From Zelopaecilomyces penicillatus (taxonomy: Eukaryota; Ascomycota; Sordariomycetes; Hypocreales; Pseudodiploosporaceae), in NCBI GenBank assembly GCA_005765155.1, contig VCCP01000003.1, forward strand, positions 682,001-746,000: DNA of 64,000 nucleotides. The letters run 5' to 3'. Every line of letters starts with the position of its first letter. Positions within the stretch are counted from its first letter, which is position 1. This document shows, in pieces, positions 36,282-49,108 of the stretch. Under the pieces are notes generated by a model, which saw only the letters and a program-made list of their open reading frames with translations, searched no databases and was not told the origin of the DNA. A program made the translations under genes and the position numbers.

Positions 36282-39200
36282 TTACTCTCGTGGCTTGGAA
36301 ATGCCCTCCCGCACAGCTGCCAGGATGAGCTCCTTTGCCATCTCCACACCCTCCTCAGTTCCAACAATCTCAATTGCCTCATCCTTGGCCTGGTCGCGGG
36401 GCACTTGAATCCTGCAGTTGCTCTGGTGTCTGATGGCATTGACCTTGGATCCGTTGGCTCCAATGACATGGCGGTAGGTCTTGGGGTCCGGGAGAATGAG
36501 GTAGCCTGTGGCATCCTGCTTCTTGGCCTGTTCCAAAGCCTTGAAGATCGTCTCCTTGGCCTTGGCAACGCTCTCTGCCGGCCCTCGCAGGACCCAAGGA
36601 ATGTCTCCCTCTTCTCCTGAAGCTGTCTTGACCACCTTCCAAGAGTGGGCGTCCGCGGTTGCGTCGGCATCATCCGTGATCAATGGCAAGGACCCCTCGT
36701 TGGCTCGCGCTGTCGAGTCGGGCTTTGCGGGGATGGCCTGGCCAGCATGATCAACTGTGACCTGGTGATTGTTGCGGAGCTGGCGGAAGAGCTGCCCATT
36801 GTTGGACACGGCATGATGGGCATTGCGAGGAATTTGAATCGTCTCACCCTGCTGTTGCTTGGTAAGCTCCTCAATATGCTCCTTGATCTTGGCCACATTT
36901 TCGGGTCGGCCAGTCAACTTGACGCCAGTCTTGCCATCTCCTTGACGAGGAACATCAATGGACACAGTGAACTTGGTCTCCAGCTGACGTTTGGCTTCAC
37001 CTCCACGACCAATCAAGTTGCGATGCTGGTCAACTGGAACATCTACGACATCAGTCACCTGGTTCTCACGTTCGACCACGATCTCCTCAATGCGCTTGAT
37101 GATCTTTTGAACAAGTTCAGTGCGACCCTCCACCTTGATGGTATTTCCATCTGCCTCCTGCTTTGGGAACTGAATAGTTCGAGCAAGCGCGCGGCGGTCA
37201 TCCGATCCACCAGCGCTGACCACAATGTCGCGGAGATTAGATCCTAAAAAGTCAAGGTCAGAGAAACATCTACAAGCCAAGGGAACCCAGGGATACATAC
37301 CGCTAGCTCCAATCAGAGCTTTATGGTGTTTCTTGTCAACTTCAATGGTCTCTACAACTGTGTCATCAAATTCGGTGCGCTTCTCTTCAATAATCTTTCG
37401 AGCCTTGGCAACCTGAGAAGCGGTGCCCTTGATAAGAATATCCACAGTAGGAGTATCTCGATCAGCGGGCACATCAATTCTGGCACCAGACGTTTGGCGC
37501 AAGTCATCGAGAGCAGCACCCCCCTGGCCAATCAGAGATCCGACCTGCTTCTGCTGCACAGAGACAGTAGCAGTCACGGAATGCTCCTCCAAGTATTTGT
37601 GCAGGGAGAAGATTTCGTCACGTGCCTCGTCGGCACCCTTCTTGGGACCGCGGATCATGACTTCATCGGGTCCCTGCTGTCGGCGAGGTTTGCCTGTCTC
37701 GCCGGCCGCTTCGGCGTTTCCTTCATCATCTACCTTGGCCGAGCGAGGGAAAAAGATCAGAACCTTGTAACGAGTTTGGAGGCGATTGATCTGGCTGCCT
37801 TGAGCTCCAATGAGTTCCCTGTGATACTTGGGATCGATCTTCAGCACATGTGTCGTCTCATCAGCGAGGGCCTTGCCCAGGTTGAGAATGTGAGATCTCG
37901 CAGATTCAGCCTTTGCCTTGGGTCCCTTCAGCTCCACTTTGCCATCTTGGACCTGGATCTCAACATCGAAGCGGTCCCGCAGCTCCTTGATGTTGCTTCC
38001 ACCTTTACCAATGAGATGGTTTGCATATTTCTGGGGAAAGTCGAAGGTCAAAGTAAATCCTCGTTCCTTTTCATCAATCTTCTCCTGCTCAACAAATGCA
38101 ATAGCCTTGGCCGCAAATGACTCAACAGAAGACTTCGGACCGCGAAGAGTAATGGTGGTTCCTATCTTAGTCACCCTGATGGGGAACTGGGCTGATGAAC
38201 GACTCGCCTGCTCCTGCTTAATGAAACGACGCAGTCTGTCATGGAATTTGAGAGGAACGTCCAAAGAAGCACTGGCCAGTGCCTCTTGTTTGTTGATGAG
38301 CTCAAGAATGTGCTTCTCGGCATCGATCAAGCCCTGTCTAAAGGCTCGAATCTCGGCCTCAGTTGGCTTGACTCGAGGGGGCTGGTACTGGCCTTCAGTA
38401 GGTTCCTTGCCCTCAAACACCAACAGAACCGGGGACTTGGCCTCAGACGGCTCCGGCACTACAACGTGTACGCCAAAGTTCTCCTTCACCTTGGGAGTGA
38501 TTTCCTTCTGCAGGTGCTGGTGGAAAAATGGGTCAACAGCAATGCACTGCATACGTGATGGGGGATGTCCGTTGAGAATTGCGGTGATCTCCGACTGCGC
38601 ACGAATGGCGTTCTTGCCTTCGCGAGAGTACAACTCCCAAGGAAGGGCACCATCTTGAGAGAATGGTGTGTTGATATGGGTGTTGTAGAGCTTCTCCAGG
38701 CGGTCGATTTCTTTTCGTTGCCGAAGATAACGTGTGATGTTGGCGGCGTGGGCAGCAGCGCCACCAGGAGCATTGCGGTGGGCTCTTGAAATGTCAAGAT
38801 TTGACATTTGCATTCCCATAGCTAGGTCCATGGCTCGTTCAAGACCAGCCTGGACTTGGCCGGCATGACCGACGATGGTGATGGTATCATCGTCCTCTTC
38901 GGAAGGCAACAAGATAGCGCAGCCGGTCTCAGCAAAGAAGTCCTCTGTCGGGACACCTCGTTGGCCGATGATGAACTGATGTCTGCCATTTTGGATAGAC
39001 AGCTGCTCGGATACCAGCTGTTCATGCAATTCCGCAACACGGCGCTCAATCTCAGCACGAACCTTCTGAACAATTGGTCGGTCACCAACGAGCTGGATGT
39101 GCTCCTCGTCAGCGCCGGCAGGGGTGAAGGTAGGTCGTTGTCCTGGGCCAGAAGCAACGGGGGGTGGGACCGCTGAGTGTGCCTGGAACCTAGGTACGCG

Positions 39201-40162
39201 GACATCAATGCCATGAGCATCCGCCATAGCCTTTGCAAGGGAGTTTTGAGGCCCGGCGATGAACGGATAAAAGGCAGCAGGAATACCGCGGACCTTGGTC
39301 TGAACATTGGCAGATCTCTCATTCGCAATCTTCAAGATCTCGTTGCGAGCAGACGCAGCAGAGAGCGCATTGCCCTCCACAACAACATCAATTAAAACAT
39401 CATCGTCATCATCAATGACTTGAGAATCATCAACCTTGGGCAGTTGGATTTTGGCACCTGTCTTCTCCTGGAGGGTTTTGATCATGGAACCGCCCTTGCC
39501 AATGATGTGAGCACGAGTGGAATGCGGGATAGAAACCTTGATAGAGGTCTATAGATTGTTAGCTTGATTGTGGCGAAATGATGAAAAGAACCACATACTC
39601 GAGTGCCAATTTGCTGGACCAAGTCCTTGAGCGCCTGTTGAGCAACATCTTGAGGACCAGTGGCATCAAATCTGAGACGACCATTGGACGAGGTACCGAC
39701 GGTAATATTGGCCCGAGACTTGCGATTGATGTCCTTGATGATGTCTGCAATGGGCCTCTTCAATTGATTGCGTGGGAGGATAAACTGAGGCTCAAGCGTG
39801 ACGGACTCGACGTTACGTCCAGGAATGAACATGGATGGTGCAGCGCCTTGAGAGGGGGTAGCAGCCCCTGAGACAGGGTTCGAAGTAGGGGGAGAAGCAC
39901 CGTTGGAAGCACCACCATTGGCACTGCTCTTGGCGCCCCAGATAGGAGCAACATTAGAGCTCTTGCCTTTGGAAGCGCCAAGCTCAGGGAACAGGTCGTG
40001 CGATTGAGTATCGAGAGCCTTCTTGGGTTTATTGGCAGCCTTGTTCACTTCGGCAGTGGGATGGGGGAGATCTTCGTCAGACACATCTTCGACAACAACA
40101 TGATGTTCCTGAAGTCTCTGAGCAACAGATGACTCTCCAGCAGTATCAGCAGCAGAAGCCAT
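36282..40162 (-). CDS. scp160: Vigilin-type multi-KH RNA-binding protein Scp160
   Basis: Minus-strand gene, exons 40162-39599, 39548-37301 and 37243-36282, encoding 1257 aa. A ~130-residue low-complexity N-terminus is followed by a long array of KH domains. Legible GxxG loops include IGKGGSMI, IGQRGVP, IGKGGSNI, IGAQGSQI, IGQGGAAL, IGASGSNL, IGRGGEAK and IGANGSKV; further repeats have degenerate loops, as in yeast Scp160 and animal vigilin. The protein binds mRNA, associates with polysomes and the ER, and affects translation and ploidy maintenance in yeast. The 57-nt second intron (37300-37244) is a multiple of three without a stop codon. The uninterrupted frame therefore reads straight through it, but removal restores a clean IGASG-SNLRDI KH loop. 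It is divergent from the J-protein gene at 41861. Confidence 0.93.
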
Positions 40163-41860
40163 GGCAAAAATGTAGGTCGAGACCGGTTACAAGGTGGGAA
40201 AGGGACAAGAAGTAGCGGTGGACAGAAGAGCTAGTAAACATATGACATCAGCAAAGGAATTTTGTAGGTTGATCAAAAGTTGTAATTGGAGGGCTTTGCA
40301 GTGGCATGCAATTGCCAATTGGGTTTTTCGCAATACATACTGCTCTTCGAATGTGTTTAAAAGCTTTCCTGTCGGGAAGAGCTTGGACAAAAGGCTATTT
40401 GGAGGGGGGGCGGATGGCGACAAAGTAACTTCTTGTGAACGTAGAAATGTCTGTGGTGTCTAGAGCATTATGCAAACAGCCGACAGAGAACGAATACCAG
40501 AGACCGGGAGGTACAACCAGGAGAGGCGCCGAGAACCAGAGAAATTGAGGTGAAGCCGAAGCAGAACTGAGATGGGGGATACGAGAGAGTTGATAAAGGG
40601 TGAGGTGGAAGTTTCGCCAGCTCTCCCCAGGAAAGTCGATGTTGGCCTCTGGGCCCAGCCTGGCCAACCGGGTTACAGTGTCCAGCCTACAGGGATCCAT
40701 AGCACCATTCTCGAACCCGCCGCCAGTGGGGCCAGTGGGGCCAGCGTTGCCACACAGGCCGAACGCCTACAGAACAGCTTTGTAAGGCCCCTTGTTGCCT
40801 CATGAGGCTACCAGGTTGCGCAGCATTCTCTGGAGAGCCTACCCTGGAGGAGTGGGGCGGTATCGTTCCTCAAGCAAGGGGAGGCCGCAAAGAACTCAAG
40901 TGCTCTATTGATTGGTTGATTGAATGGTTTTAGACTTTGGTTCCCCTGATTGTTGCAGCAATAGTCGTGTCTTGAAGTTTTTTTTAACAATGCAACACTT
41001 GCGGCTGACACTTTGGGGCAAAAGGAGTTGATTGCAGAATTCAGCAGTGGACAAACCGGTGATGCCCGTATCATGCATGCTGTTGAAAGAGACATGTAAA
41101 CGCAAAGTCCCAAGGTTGACTAAGGTATTGTGTTTGCAACGATTCATTGATGAAATAACCCAGGGACTACAACCATTCGATTCTCAACATTAATGGCGAT
41201 GGCCAACCAAGGCTTTTTGGTGCATTCACATAGCAAAAGACCCCGATTGATGCTGAACAGACGAACCATTATGTAGTGTTCACTAGTTGGATCTGAACTC
41301 AATCCAGCGTTCTCAGTCCTCAAAAGTATCATCATGATAAAGCATCGGCAGTTGAAGGCTTGTTGAAGCGTTTGAAGTCGAGTTTTTCACACTATCTGCC
41401 GCGTGGCGCCCCAACAAGGCCCCGAGTGCTGCTCTTGTCAGGCAAACGGCTGTCTGAGGAGGGTACAACGAGATGTGTACTTGTACAGCACAATTGTCTG
41501 GACCACTCACACCCCCTGGCACCCTTATCGCTTATCAGGGTCCAACTCCGTCCCATCCTTGCCGTTTGTTGCGCGACGATTTGCTTCGGGTTCAAATTGT
41601 ACTTTGGATAATTCAACTTGAGTTTCCGTTTGAAAGCAGTATTGTAATCGCCTTTTTGGGCATTTCTCCCGTTATATTTAGGCCTTGCCATCGCCCTGGG
41701 CAACCAAGACAGCGGCGAAACGAACTGTTTGTGCAAGCCGCTGACAGCAGTTGTAACCCCGCGCTACCCCCAGCACTTCAAAAGATTTTCTGGTGGGCAC
41801 AGCAGGATCGGGTTTTCGAGAATCTGCATAACCTAAACAAAGCAACTTCTGAGAAGCACG
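40163..41860. other. Divergent promoter region of scp160 and the J-protein gene
   Basis: About 1.7 kb between two divergent genes, holding both promoters. A T-run lies near 40979-40985. No further gene is supported. Confidence 0.5.
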
Positions 41861-43363
41861 ATGGCTGACTTCCCGCCCAACGCGGGTGCCCCTGGAGGGA
41901 CGGATACTGATTTCTATGGTGAGTTGTCTTCGCCGGGCACAAACTTGTTGGAGCCTGTGACAAAGTCTAGAGAGGGCTTAGTCTAATACATTTTTTTCTT
42001 TCTACAGAGGTGCTTGGCGTTGAGAAAGACGCATCGTCCGACCAGATCAAGAAAGCCTACCGCAAGGTTCGAGCCGCTGCACATATTTCTAATTGTGGGC
42101 TCATCGGCTGACTTTAAACTAGGCAGCTTTGAAGTTTCATCCAGACAAGGTTCCCGAGGAGCAACGGGAGGAGTCCGAGATCAAGTTCAAGGAGGCCAGC
42201 CGAGCATACGAAATCCTCAGCGATGATGAGAAGCGCCATCTATACGATACCCATGGCATGGCTGCCTTCGACGGCTCCAGGGGTGCCGGCGGCCCGGAAG
42301 TCGACCTGAACGATATTCTCTCACAAATGTTTGGTTTCAACATGGGCGGCGGTCCTGGAATGGGAGGAGGACCCGGAGGCATGCACAGGCCTCGGAAAGG
42401 TCCCGATGAGGAGCAAGAGTACAAAGTCACCCTCGAAGAACTCTATAAGGGAAAAACTGTCAAATTCTCCGCAAATAAGCAAGTCATCTGCGGCCAGTGT
42501 AAAGGATCTGGCGGCAAAGAAAAGGCGAAACCGACCACATGCGAGCGCTGCAAGGGCAACGGCCTGGTCGAAGCCATCCGACAAGTTGGTCCCGGCATGA
42601 TGAGACGCGAGACAGTCCTGTGCGATCACTGTCAGGGGTCTGGCAACGTCTACAAGGAAAAAGATCGGTGCAAGAAGTGCAAGGGCAAGCGAACAACACA
42701 AGAGAAGAAGGTGCTGGAAATTTACATCCCAAGGGGCTCGATGCAAGGCGAACGCATTGTGTTGGATGGCGAGGCAGACCAGTTCCCAGACCAAATACCG
42801 GGAGATATTGTGTTCACATTAGTAGAGGACAATCACGATACCTTCTCTCGACTCGGTAACGACTTATCTGCAGAACTAACAGTCTCATTGGCCGAGTCTC
42901 TGACGGGATTCAATCGAGTTGTTCTGAAGCACCTCGACGGCCGAGGCATCTCTATTGAGAGACCCAGGGGCCAGATTTTGCGGCCAGGAGACTGCTTGAA
43001 GGTTCCTGGAGAGGGTATGCCTTCCAAGAAGGGCGACTCCAAGGGTGACCTGTACCTGCTTGTCAGAGTTGAGTTCCCCGAGGATGACTGGTTGAAGGAT
43101 GACGCAGCATATGAAGCCCTGGCGAAGATGCTGCCAGGACCCCCGCCAGCAATTGTGGCAGAGGAGTTTGATGAGGTTGATTACGAGGACGACGCCGATA
43201 TTGAAGAGGTAAGCTGGCATCTACTTTTACATGAAAACAGGACCGAAAAACTAACAAACAATCGTAACAGATGGGCGAGAACTCGGGTGATCCTAGATTC
43301 CAGGCCGGCGAGTGGGAGGAAGAAGACATGGAGGACGGCCAGCCGCAATGCCAGACGCAGTAA
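41861..43363 (+). CDS. xdj1: Class A J-domain co-chaperone (Xdj1-like)
   Basis: Four exons, 41861-41918, 42008-42066, 42123-43208 and 43271-43363, give 431 aa. The J domain (residues about 18-85) reads FYEVLGVEKDASSDQIKKAY, with the HPD motif in LKFHPDKVP. A Gly-rich segment follows (GGGPGMGGGPGG), then the zinc-finger region with CGQCKGSG, CERCKGNG, CDHCQGSG and CKKCKGKR (the fourth repeat lacks the final glycines). C-terminal substrate-binding domains follow (EIYIPRGSMQGERIVLDGEA, GDIVFTLVEDNHDTFSR). The acidic tail ends in CQTQ, not a farnesylation CAAX box. This favours Xdj1 over Ydj1/Mas5. It should stimulate Hsp70 ATPase; yeast Xdj1 acts partly at mitochondria. Very short 5' exons are typical of fungal chaperone genes. 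Confidence 0.9.
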
Positions 43364-43860
43364 AGAGAGAGAGTGGAAAACGGCAACAAAATGGGCTTCG
43401 AGGCCTCATGAATTAGATATAGACACGACATGAGAAATCCGAGGAGGAGTTGGCAGACTCGTACAGAGGACCTTTTCCAGTTTGATGATGACTGTTATGA
43501 TGATTGGCGAGGAAATAGAGGCACATAGGGAGACTGCGTAGTGACGTTGGTAGCCTGATGGATATCTCTCCTCTATGAGTTTGATCGTTTGCTAGGCGCC
43601 GGGTGCTCGAATTTGGACTCGAAATTTGAACCACGCCTTTGTTCATGCACTTGTGCACAATATCCTGATAATCCGTGCTAGTTATTGACCTATGTCGGCC
43701 AAGCGTTGCTTATCCCAGGCGCGACTTTTATGATGGGGGTTGTAATCCTTCAATGATAAGTTACTACTGCTCATTTCAAGCAGATGGGGCACGTATGATA
43801 ATGAGGTAGCTTGCTGTCTAATAATATTCCCCAAATGTACAATGAAGAACCCAACTTCCG
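43364..43860. other. Convergent intergenic region
   Basis: About 500 bp between the J-protein stop and the stop of the minus-strand hypothetical gene. Nothing recognisable. Confidence 0.4.
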
Positions 43861-44650
43861 TTACGCTTTCAATAATTCCCAAGGGATATACTTCCACGAC
43901 TCGCCCGAGAAACAAGCAGCATCATTTACATGAGCACACTGCATGACAACCCTCTCAAGCTCGATGAGATTCTCAAGCAGACTCGTGGTTTCCGTGATTT
44001 TCTTCTCCAGTGTAGAGATCTTGTAAATAGCAATAGGATATCCTGCCCACTGGAACAGGGGGACTATGTTAACCAACAGTCGCAGGCCGAGAGACTGACG
44101 TCCGCTTGCGTTTATGCGAAGCCGCCAGAAACGGAGCATGGGCATTATGAGAGCGGACGTTAGACGAGTCATTAAGGCATGGCTTATCAAGGCTCTTGTT
44201 TCTCGTGAGTTAGTTGAGTAAATTATACTCAAGTCACACTTGAGTTGTGGGGAGAAAAAGGATACATACAGTGAAGTGTGGATGGGCCATACGATGCGTC
44301 GCTTGGCTAGGAGTTTGCGTTCCAGCTGTGAGATTATGCGCGAGAGTTGTTGGATGTCATCAACCAAGGCGCCTTGCACCATTGCACGCTGGATAATGAG
44401 ATGTCTGGTTGACTGCGATGTTGAGGCATCTACCAAAGTTAGCACCCACGAGTGTAGACAGAGTTGTAAGATCAGGGCATTCTGGTCACAAACCACCGAG
44501 AGAGTTTCCATCAGGGATATCGCCAGCGGCTTGCAGTTCGTTGTAGTGGCCGATTCCTGATAAAATGGAGATGCGCAGCGCAGCGACATCTAGAGATGGA
44601 GGGGCTTCCAGATACTCCGTCTTGTCAACGGCCTCTGGTGGAGTATCCAT
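43861..44650 (-). CDS. Hypothetical protein with coiled-coil-like C-terminus
   Basis: I do not recognise the family. A three-exon model on the minus strand, 44650-44497, 44429-44270 and 44194-43861, gives 215 aa. The start reads MDTPPEAVDKTEYLEAPPSL. Intron 1 uses an unusual GTGGTT donor but has a good GCTAAC branch point; intron 2 has GTATGT and ACTAAC signals. The middle is amphipathic and basic (QQLSRIISQLERKLLAKRR). A hydrophobic stretch (LGLRLLVNIVPLFQWAGYPI) precedes a helical, Glu/Leu-rich C-terminus (STLEKKITETTSLLENLIEL). A second ATG two codons upstream (44656) is in frame. It lies at the boundary between conserved housekeeping genes and the lineage-specific secreted-protein zone. 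It could be a truncated gene; the C-terminal exon is the most convincing part. Confidence 0.5.
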
Positions 44651-45259
44651 CGTCATAAACTGTGTGATGGGATGGGATGATTGGCGAAACGTTATAGATG
44701 CGCTGCTTCGTAATAGTCAACTTGATTGGCGGTACGGTTGATGTAGAAGCCAACCTCTCATCCTTGCAGCCTAGATTCTTTGTCGTCGCATACATACTGA
44801 ATGAAGCCCAGGTTAGACGAGAGTGTTATTAAACACTGGGGAGTTTCAAGGCATGTTGCAGCCCCACACATCAACAATGCACCCTGCAAGCTGAAGTTGT
44901 GACTCTTTTGGCCAGACACGCTGTGAGTATGAAACATCTCCCATACGCACAGACAGATACATCAGCTGACGCGAGGTGGTGTCTCGTCGCATCTGTTGTC
45001 CATAGAGACTCTGCAATAAAATGATTTTATTGTATGATGAAAGATGTAAAATGAATAGGCTTGAAGTATAGTATGATGTAACCAGAAAATGTAGATGAAT
45101 TGGCTTAGCTAAATTGTCCCTTATTTACATACTGATATTGAACTTATTTAGTGTTCATTTGTTTGTCCATATCAACTTTTATGGAACATCAACATTGAAA
45201 AAGCTAAGCCATAAATCTGGGTGCTTCCTACGCCTGAGAAGGTGCCGTATAATCCCGTC
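44651..45259. other. Intergenic region
   Basis: About 600 bp, becoming AT-rich toward 45.0-45.2 kb. No gene is seen. Confidence 0.4.
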
Positions 45260-45826
45260 TTAGTTGTACGAGTATGTAGAAATCATCGTGTACATCTGCC
45301 CATTGGCTTGCCATGTGCCACTCATTTGGCCTTTATCCTTAACGCACTGATTGATGATTTGCCTACTATTGTTAGTTTTGAAGAAAAAGAAGAAGAAGAA
45401 GAAGAAGAAGAAGAGAAATTTCCATCATGTTATATAACTCACTCTGTGGCATCCTAAATCATCGACAAACGATTAGCTTACTCCATCATAATACATATGT
45501 AAGAAAAAAAGCAAAGGGGACTTGTAGGAGATGTTGCACTCTACACATACCCAGCAGTTTGAGAAACCGTTTCCTCCAGCCTTGTTTCGTCTCAACAAAA
45601 CATTGACTGACTTTGGGCCGAGGCCTCCAATGACGGTCACTTTCCCGTGTGTTGTGCAATCCTGTTGCGGCTTGCACTCGGTATTCGCACACATTTTGCT
45701 ACGAGCATCCCAGTAGGCCTGAGCATATTGCTTAAACAGGATGCCTCCCTGTCCCGGGCCAGAGCAATCTGCTGCAGAAACAGTAGCAGCGAAGATGCTT
45801 AGCATAGAAACCGCAAGGAACTTCAT
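45260..45826 (-). CDS. Small secreted six-cysteine protein (paralogue 1)
   Basis: Minus-strand gene, exons 45826-45551, 45453-45443 and 45362-45260, encoding 129 aa. The product begins with a clear signal peptide (MKFLAVSMLSIFAATVSAA, probable cleavage before DC). The mature chain of about 110 residues has six cysteines: ADC, KMC, TEC, QDC, NCW and INQC. The middle exon is only 11 nt and encodes the DATE/QII junction. Splicing gives NCW-DATEQIINQCVKDKGQMSG, ending YSYN. The paralogue at 48571-49108 has the same exon architecture and all six cysteines, which validates this model. I do not recognise a named domain. A secreted effector-like or cell-surface role is inferred only from size, secretion signal and cysteines. 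The second intron carries a GAA/TTC microsatellite (about 45380-45415). Confidence 0.82.
45380..45415. repeat. GAA/TTC microsatellite inside an intron
   Basis: About ten GAA-like units (plus strand), within the second intron of the small secreted protein gene. It may vary in length between isolates. Confidence 0.85.
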
Positions 45827-48570
45827 TTTCGAGATTGGTCGATGTAGAATGTTGTTGGTGCTGTCGTTGTTGTTGGAATGATTAAACTGGACAGTTGGCT
45901 TGAATTGAATCGCTCAGAAACCAACGTCCTGTCAGGCCCTTATATACTTGTTTCACAGATAGGAGAAGTTACTCTTTTTCAGAAAAAAGAATTGCCAGTC
46001 AGCATTAGACTACCAGACAAACATGGACCAATACGAAGCATGGAATCAAGTCTGGATCATACATGACACATTTACACCTTGGGATGCCCGTGAGAAAAGA
46101 ACCCAACTATTCTGACCAAGACATTTGAGTGTTGTTCCCTTACAGCGCCGCATCGGGCAGCTTGATGAGCAACCCATTACAAAACAGCTTCAAAAGCATG
46201 TTCTATGCGCTCGGGGAGGAGAGCGGGATGCTACGCCAAAGCATGTCTTGGCCAGAAATAGTCGAGTATTTGCGGTATTTGTGCTTGGTGTATCCCACTT
46301 AATACTTTACCAATGTTTATGTCTTGTATTACTGAGACGTTCTATTGACAAGTCTTGACATAGGAATGCTCTTTATGAGGTTGTACTTACATCTAATTAT
46401 ATAGTTTGATACAAACTGCACAGTCCTTCTTGTGTCTAGTCATTTGTGGTTGTGATTTGGCTTTACGTGCTGGTAGGCGTATAGGTCTTTAATGTTGGAG
46501 CTGTAGAAATTGATAGGTTTGAGCAGTTGGATATCCAGACAGGCTATGGAACACGGAAAGTTAGATGCTCTTTATAGAGCTGATGGTTGAGGACGAGCAT
46601 GACAACTTCACAAAGGCTATATTCAGCCACTGGCCCACCGACGCTGACATGCTTTAGTCCTCGCGCTGTGGGCGAAGCCGTTGGTATGATTGCTATCGTA
46701 GGAGATCATTCTAAATGACATCGACATGGACTGTCGCTAGGATGTAGCGGTTTTGGAGGCATCATGCAATGTCATGTGGAAATTAAATGGGCAATGTAAA
46801 TCCATTTAGATGGAATCGATCTGCCGGCACATCGCAAGCCTCAAATCAAGAAATCCCCCTTCTTGCCTCGCCTCAAAATCCAAGCCGGGCAGGGCATTCC
46901 AACTCTCCCCAAAATGCAAGACAAAAACATTGAGGCGGTCTCTTACTACTCAATTACCAATCAATGACACTTAAAGTGGCGTTGGCGTTTGTTGAAGTTT
47001 TAGTGGCCAGTGGAGGTCAGAGCGGCGGCCTTTTTTCAGGAGAATTATCCGAAGTAGAGGTTAGTTGGTCATGCAGCGTCGTTGGGCACCGTGATTTTGC
47101 CTACTGTACTTATATGAGTCGAGGGAAAGGAATGCTTTGGCGTCTTGCTGCAATAAAAACATTTTAGTGAGGAACGAGCTTCCAGCGTAGAAGCTTAAGA
47201 GGTTAGATGTTGTTGACCTGGGCTTTTTGACTGAGTCTAGAGCTGTGCCTCGCCTGAAGAGCTTGATAAATGCTGACATATAAGTACAGCATTTCCTTGC
47301 AATCCATGGCCTTTTTTTTAATATGAAGCAGTCAAAGACCTCTTTTTACTCTACAAATGTGGAAAATTCGTGGCACGACGAGGACAGAAACAGAGGCAAA
47401 CAAGGAGGAAGTTAACTTCAAGAATACACAACACTGTGATGGGCAAAGTTCGGAAATGACCCAATGGCTGATCGAATAGAGAGTCATGTGTCCGCAGATG
47501 TTCGAGACTAACTGAATTTGGGCGAATACCTCATCGAGGTGTGAGTGCGAGGCGCAGCTGGCCAAGGTTTTGCGGCTTGCCTTTGACTTCGAAAACTCCA
47601 CTTACTAGTTATCTAACATCCTGTGTATTATTTGTCAAGGCATTATTCACATCTATCCCATTTCGAGATACATTGGGCGACTGTCTCCAAAGAAGACATC
47701 ATTTCCAACGACCCTTTACGGTTGAAGACCCTTAGACGTGTACCGTACTTGGTGTCCCCGTCGGTCCACTGATCATGCGCCCAAGTCACTTTCCAACTTC
47801 GAATTATACCTTCGTGTCCTCTCACTGACCGGTCAGTATTAACATGGCGAACGACACAAGAGTTTTCGACGGTGTGAGAGACGAGCTTCGCGGTTCGCAC
47901 TAGAACAAGCCTCAAAGCTAGAAATTGGTTCCATCCTAAATGAGTTTTAGCATCATTAATGGCAAGGTCATAGCCAGAATTTTCTCTCCAGGCTTGCCTA
48001 CTATCTTTGACAGGTGTTTTTCAACCACTCAACACTTACAATAATGCTTCCATTCAAACTAGCTATTACGGTAGCTAGATTAAATCGTAGGAAAGGGTGC
48101 GCCCGTGCCATTATTTTAATGTTACCCTTTGGAGCCAATTTTCTTCTCATCACAGTTCTACGACCCACTTTCTCATCCTAGGTAGTATGCCCTTGTCTAA
48201 TTTTATAATCACTTTCATTTCCACGCAGTCAGCAACAAACCCCCGTCTATATCTACTACTAAAGGACTTTTATCCTCTTCAGCAACCCCATATTTAGATT
48301 TCTCCGATGCTAGCACATCCTAGCGCTTTGGTATCATCTTTATTTCAGTATGAAACTAAAATGTATTTGTTTCTATATGCTATCATTACTCAAGTATATC
48401 ATATAACAAACCCCTGCACTTCTTGCTTAACCCCTATTACCTCTCCATACAACAACTTCTCGTCTATTTCTTTCAATCCCCATCTAGCCCCCTTAACCCG
48501 AACGAACTCATGCTATTCAGTTGTAGGGCATTATATATTATAGAAGTCACTCGCCGGAATGTGGTCGCTT
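45827..48570. other. Intergenic region between the two secreted-protein paralogues
   Basis: About 2.7 kb with no supportable gene. The first part is the promoter of paralogue 1. A few open frames of 60-90 codons (for example minus 47643-47915 and 47332-47601) show no recognisable motif. Confidence 0.4.
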
Positions 48571-49108
48571 TCAGTTACTCCAGGTGGAAGACAGCGTGTA
48601 AACCTGACCGCCGTACACCCATGTACCGCCCATTTGGCCGTTGCCGTAAACGCACTGGTTGATGATTTGCCTGCTCTCGTTAGAATTGATCCCTTAAAAC
48701 GTTCCTCTTAACTATTTTGTTTTGGTCACACTGGTGGTACAACATACTCTGTGGCAGCCTATTATCATTATCAACCGGGTTAGCTCCTCGCACTCTTATC
48801 GAGAGGTTTAGCAATGGAGGGATATTTGCACATACCCAGCAGTCTTTGAATCCGTTTCCATTGAGCTTTTGTCGTTTGAGGCTAACATTGGCTGTCAATT
48901 TGATGCCCCATCCCTGGACCGTCTTTTTCGCATATGTTGTGCAGTCCTTTTGATATTCGCAATTGGTGTTTGAACACATCTGTGCACGAGCATCCCAGTA
49001 GGCATCTCCATAGGTTTTGCCCAGGTTGCTCTGAGGCTGGCCGAAGCAATCCGCTGCAGAAGCAGTGGCGGCGAAAAGGCTGAGAACGGAAGCACTGAGG
49101 AACTTCAT
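48571..49108 (-). CDS. Small secreted six-cysteine protein (paralogue 2)
   Basis: Minus-strand gene, exons 49108-48836, 48758-48748 and 48670-48571, encoding 127 aa. The signal peptide MKFLSASVLSLFAATASAA precedes DCFGQPQSN. The six cysteines (ADC, QMC, TNC, KDC, DCW, NQC) align with those of paralogue 1. So do the AYWDARAQMCSNTNC segment and the C-terminal EQIINQCVYGNGQMGGTW. Again the second exon is 11 nt and both introns are at identical positions. The protein ends LSSTWSN. No characterised family is recognised. The two genes lie 2.7 kb apart in the same orientation, so they look like a local duplication that has since diverged. Secretion is predicted directly; a host-interaction or antimicrobial role would be speculation. 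Confidence 0.82.

Noticed and set aside
47332..47915. Two adjacent minus-strand open frames of about 90 codons
   Set aside because: There is no shared domain, splice link or secretion signal that would make a gene.
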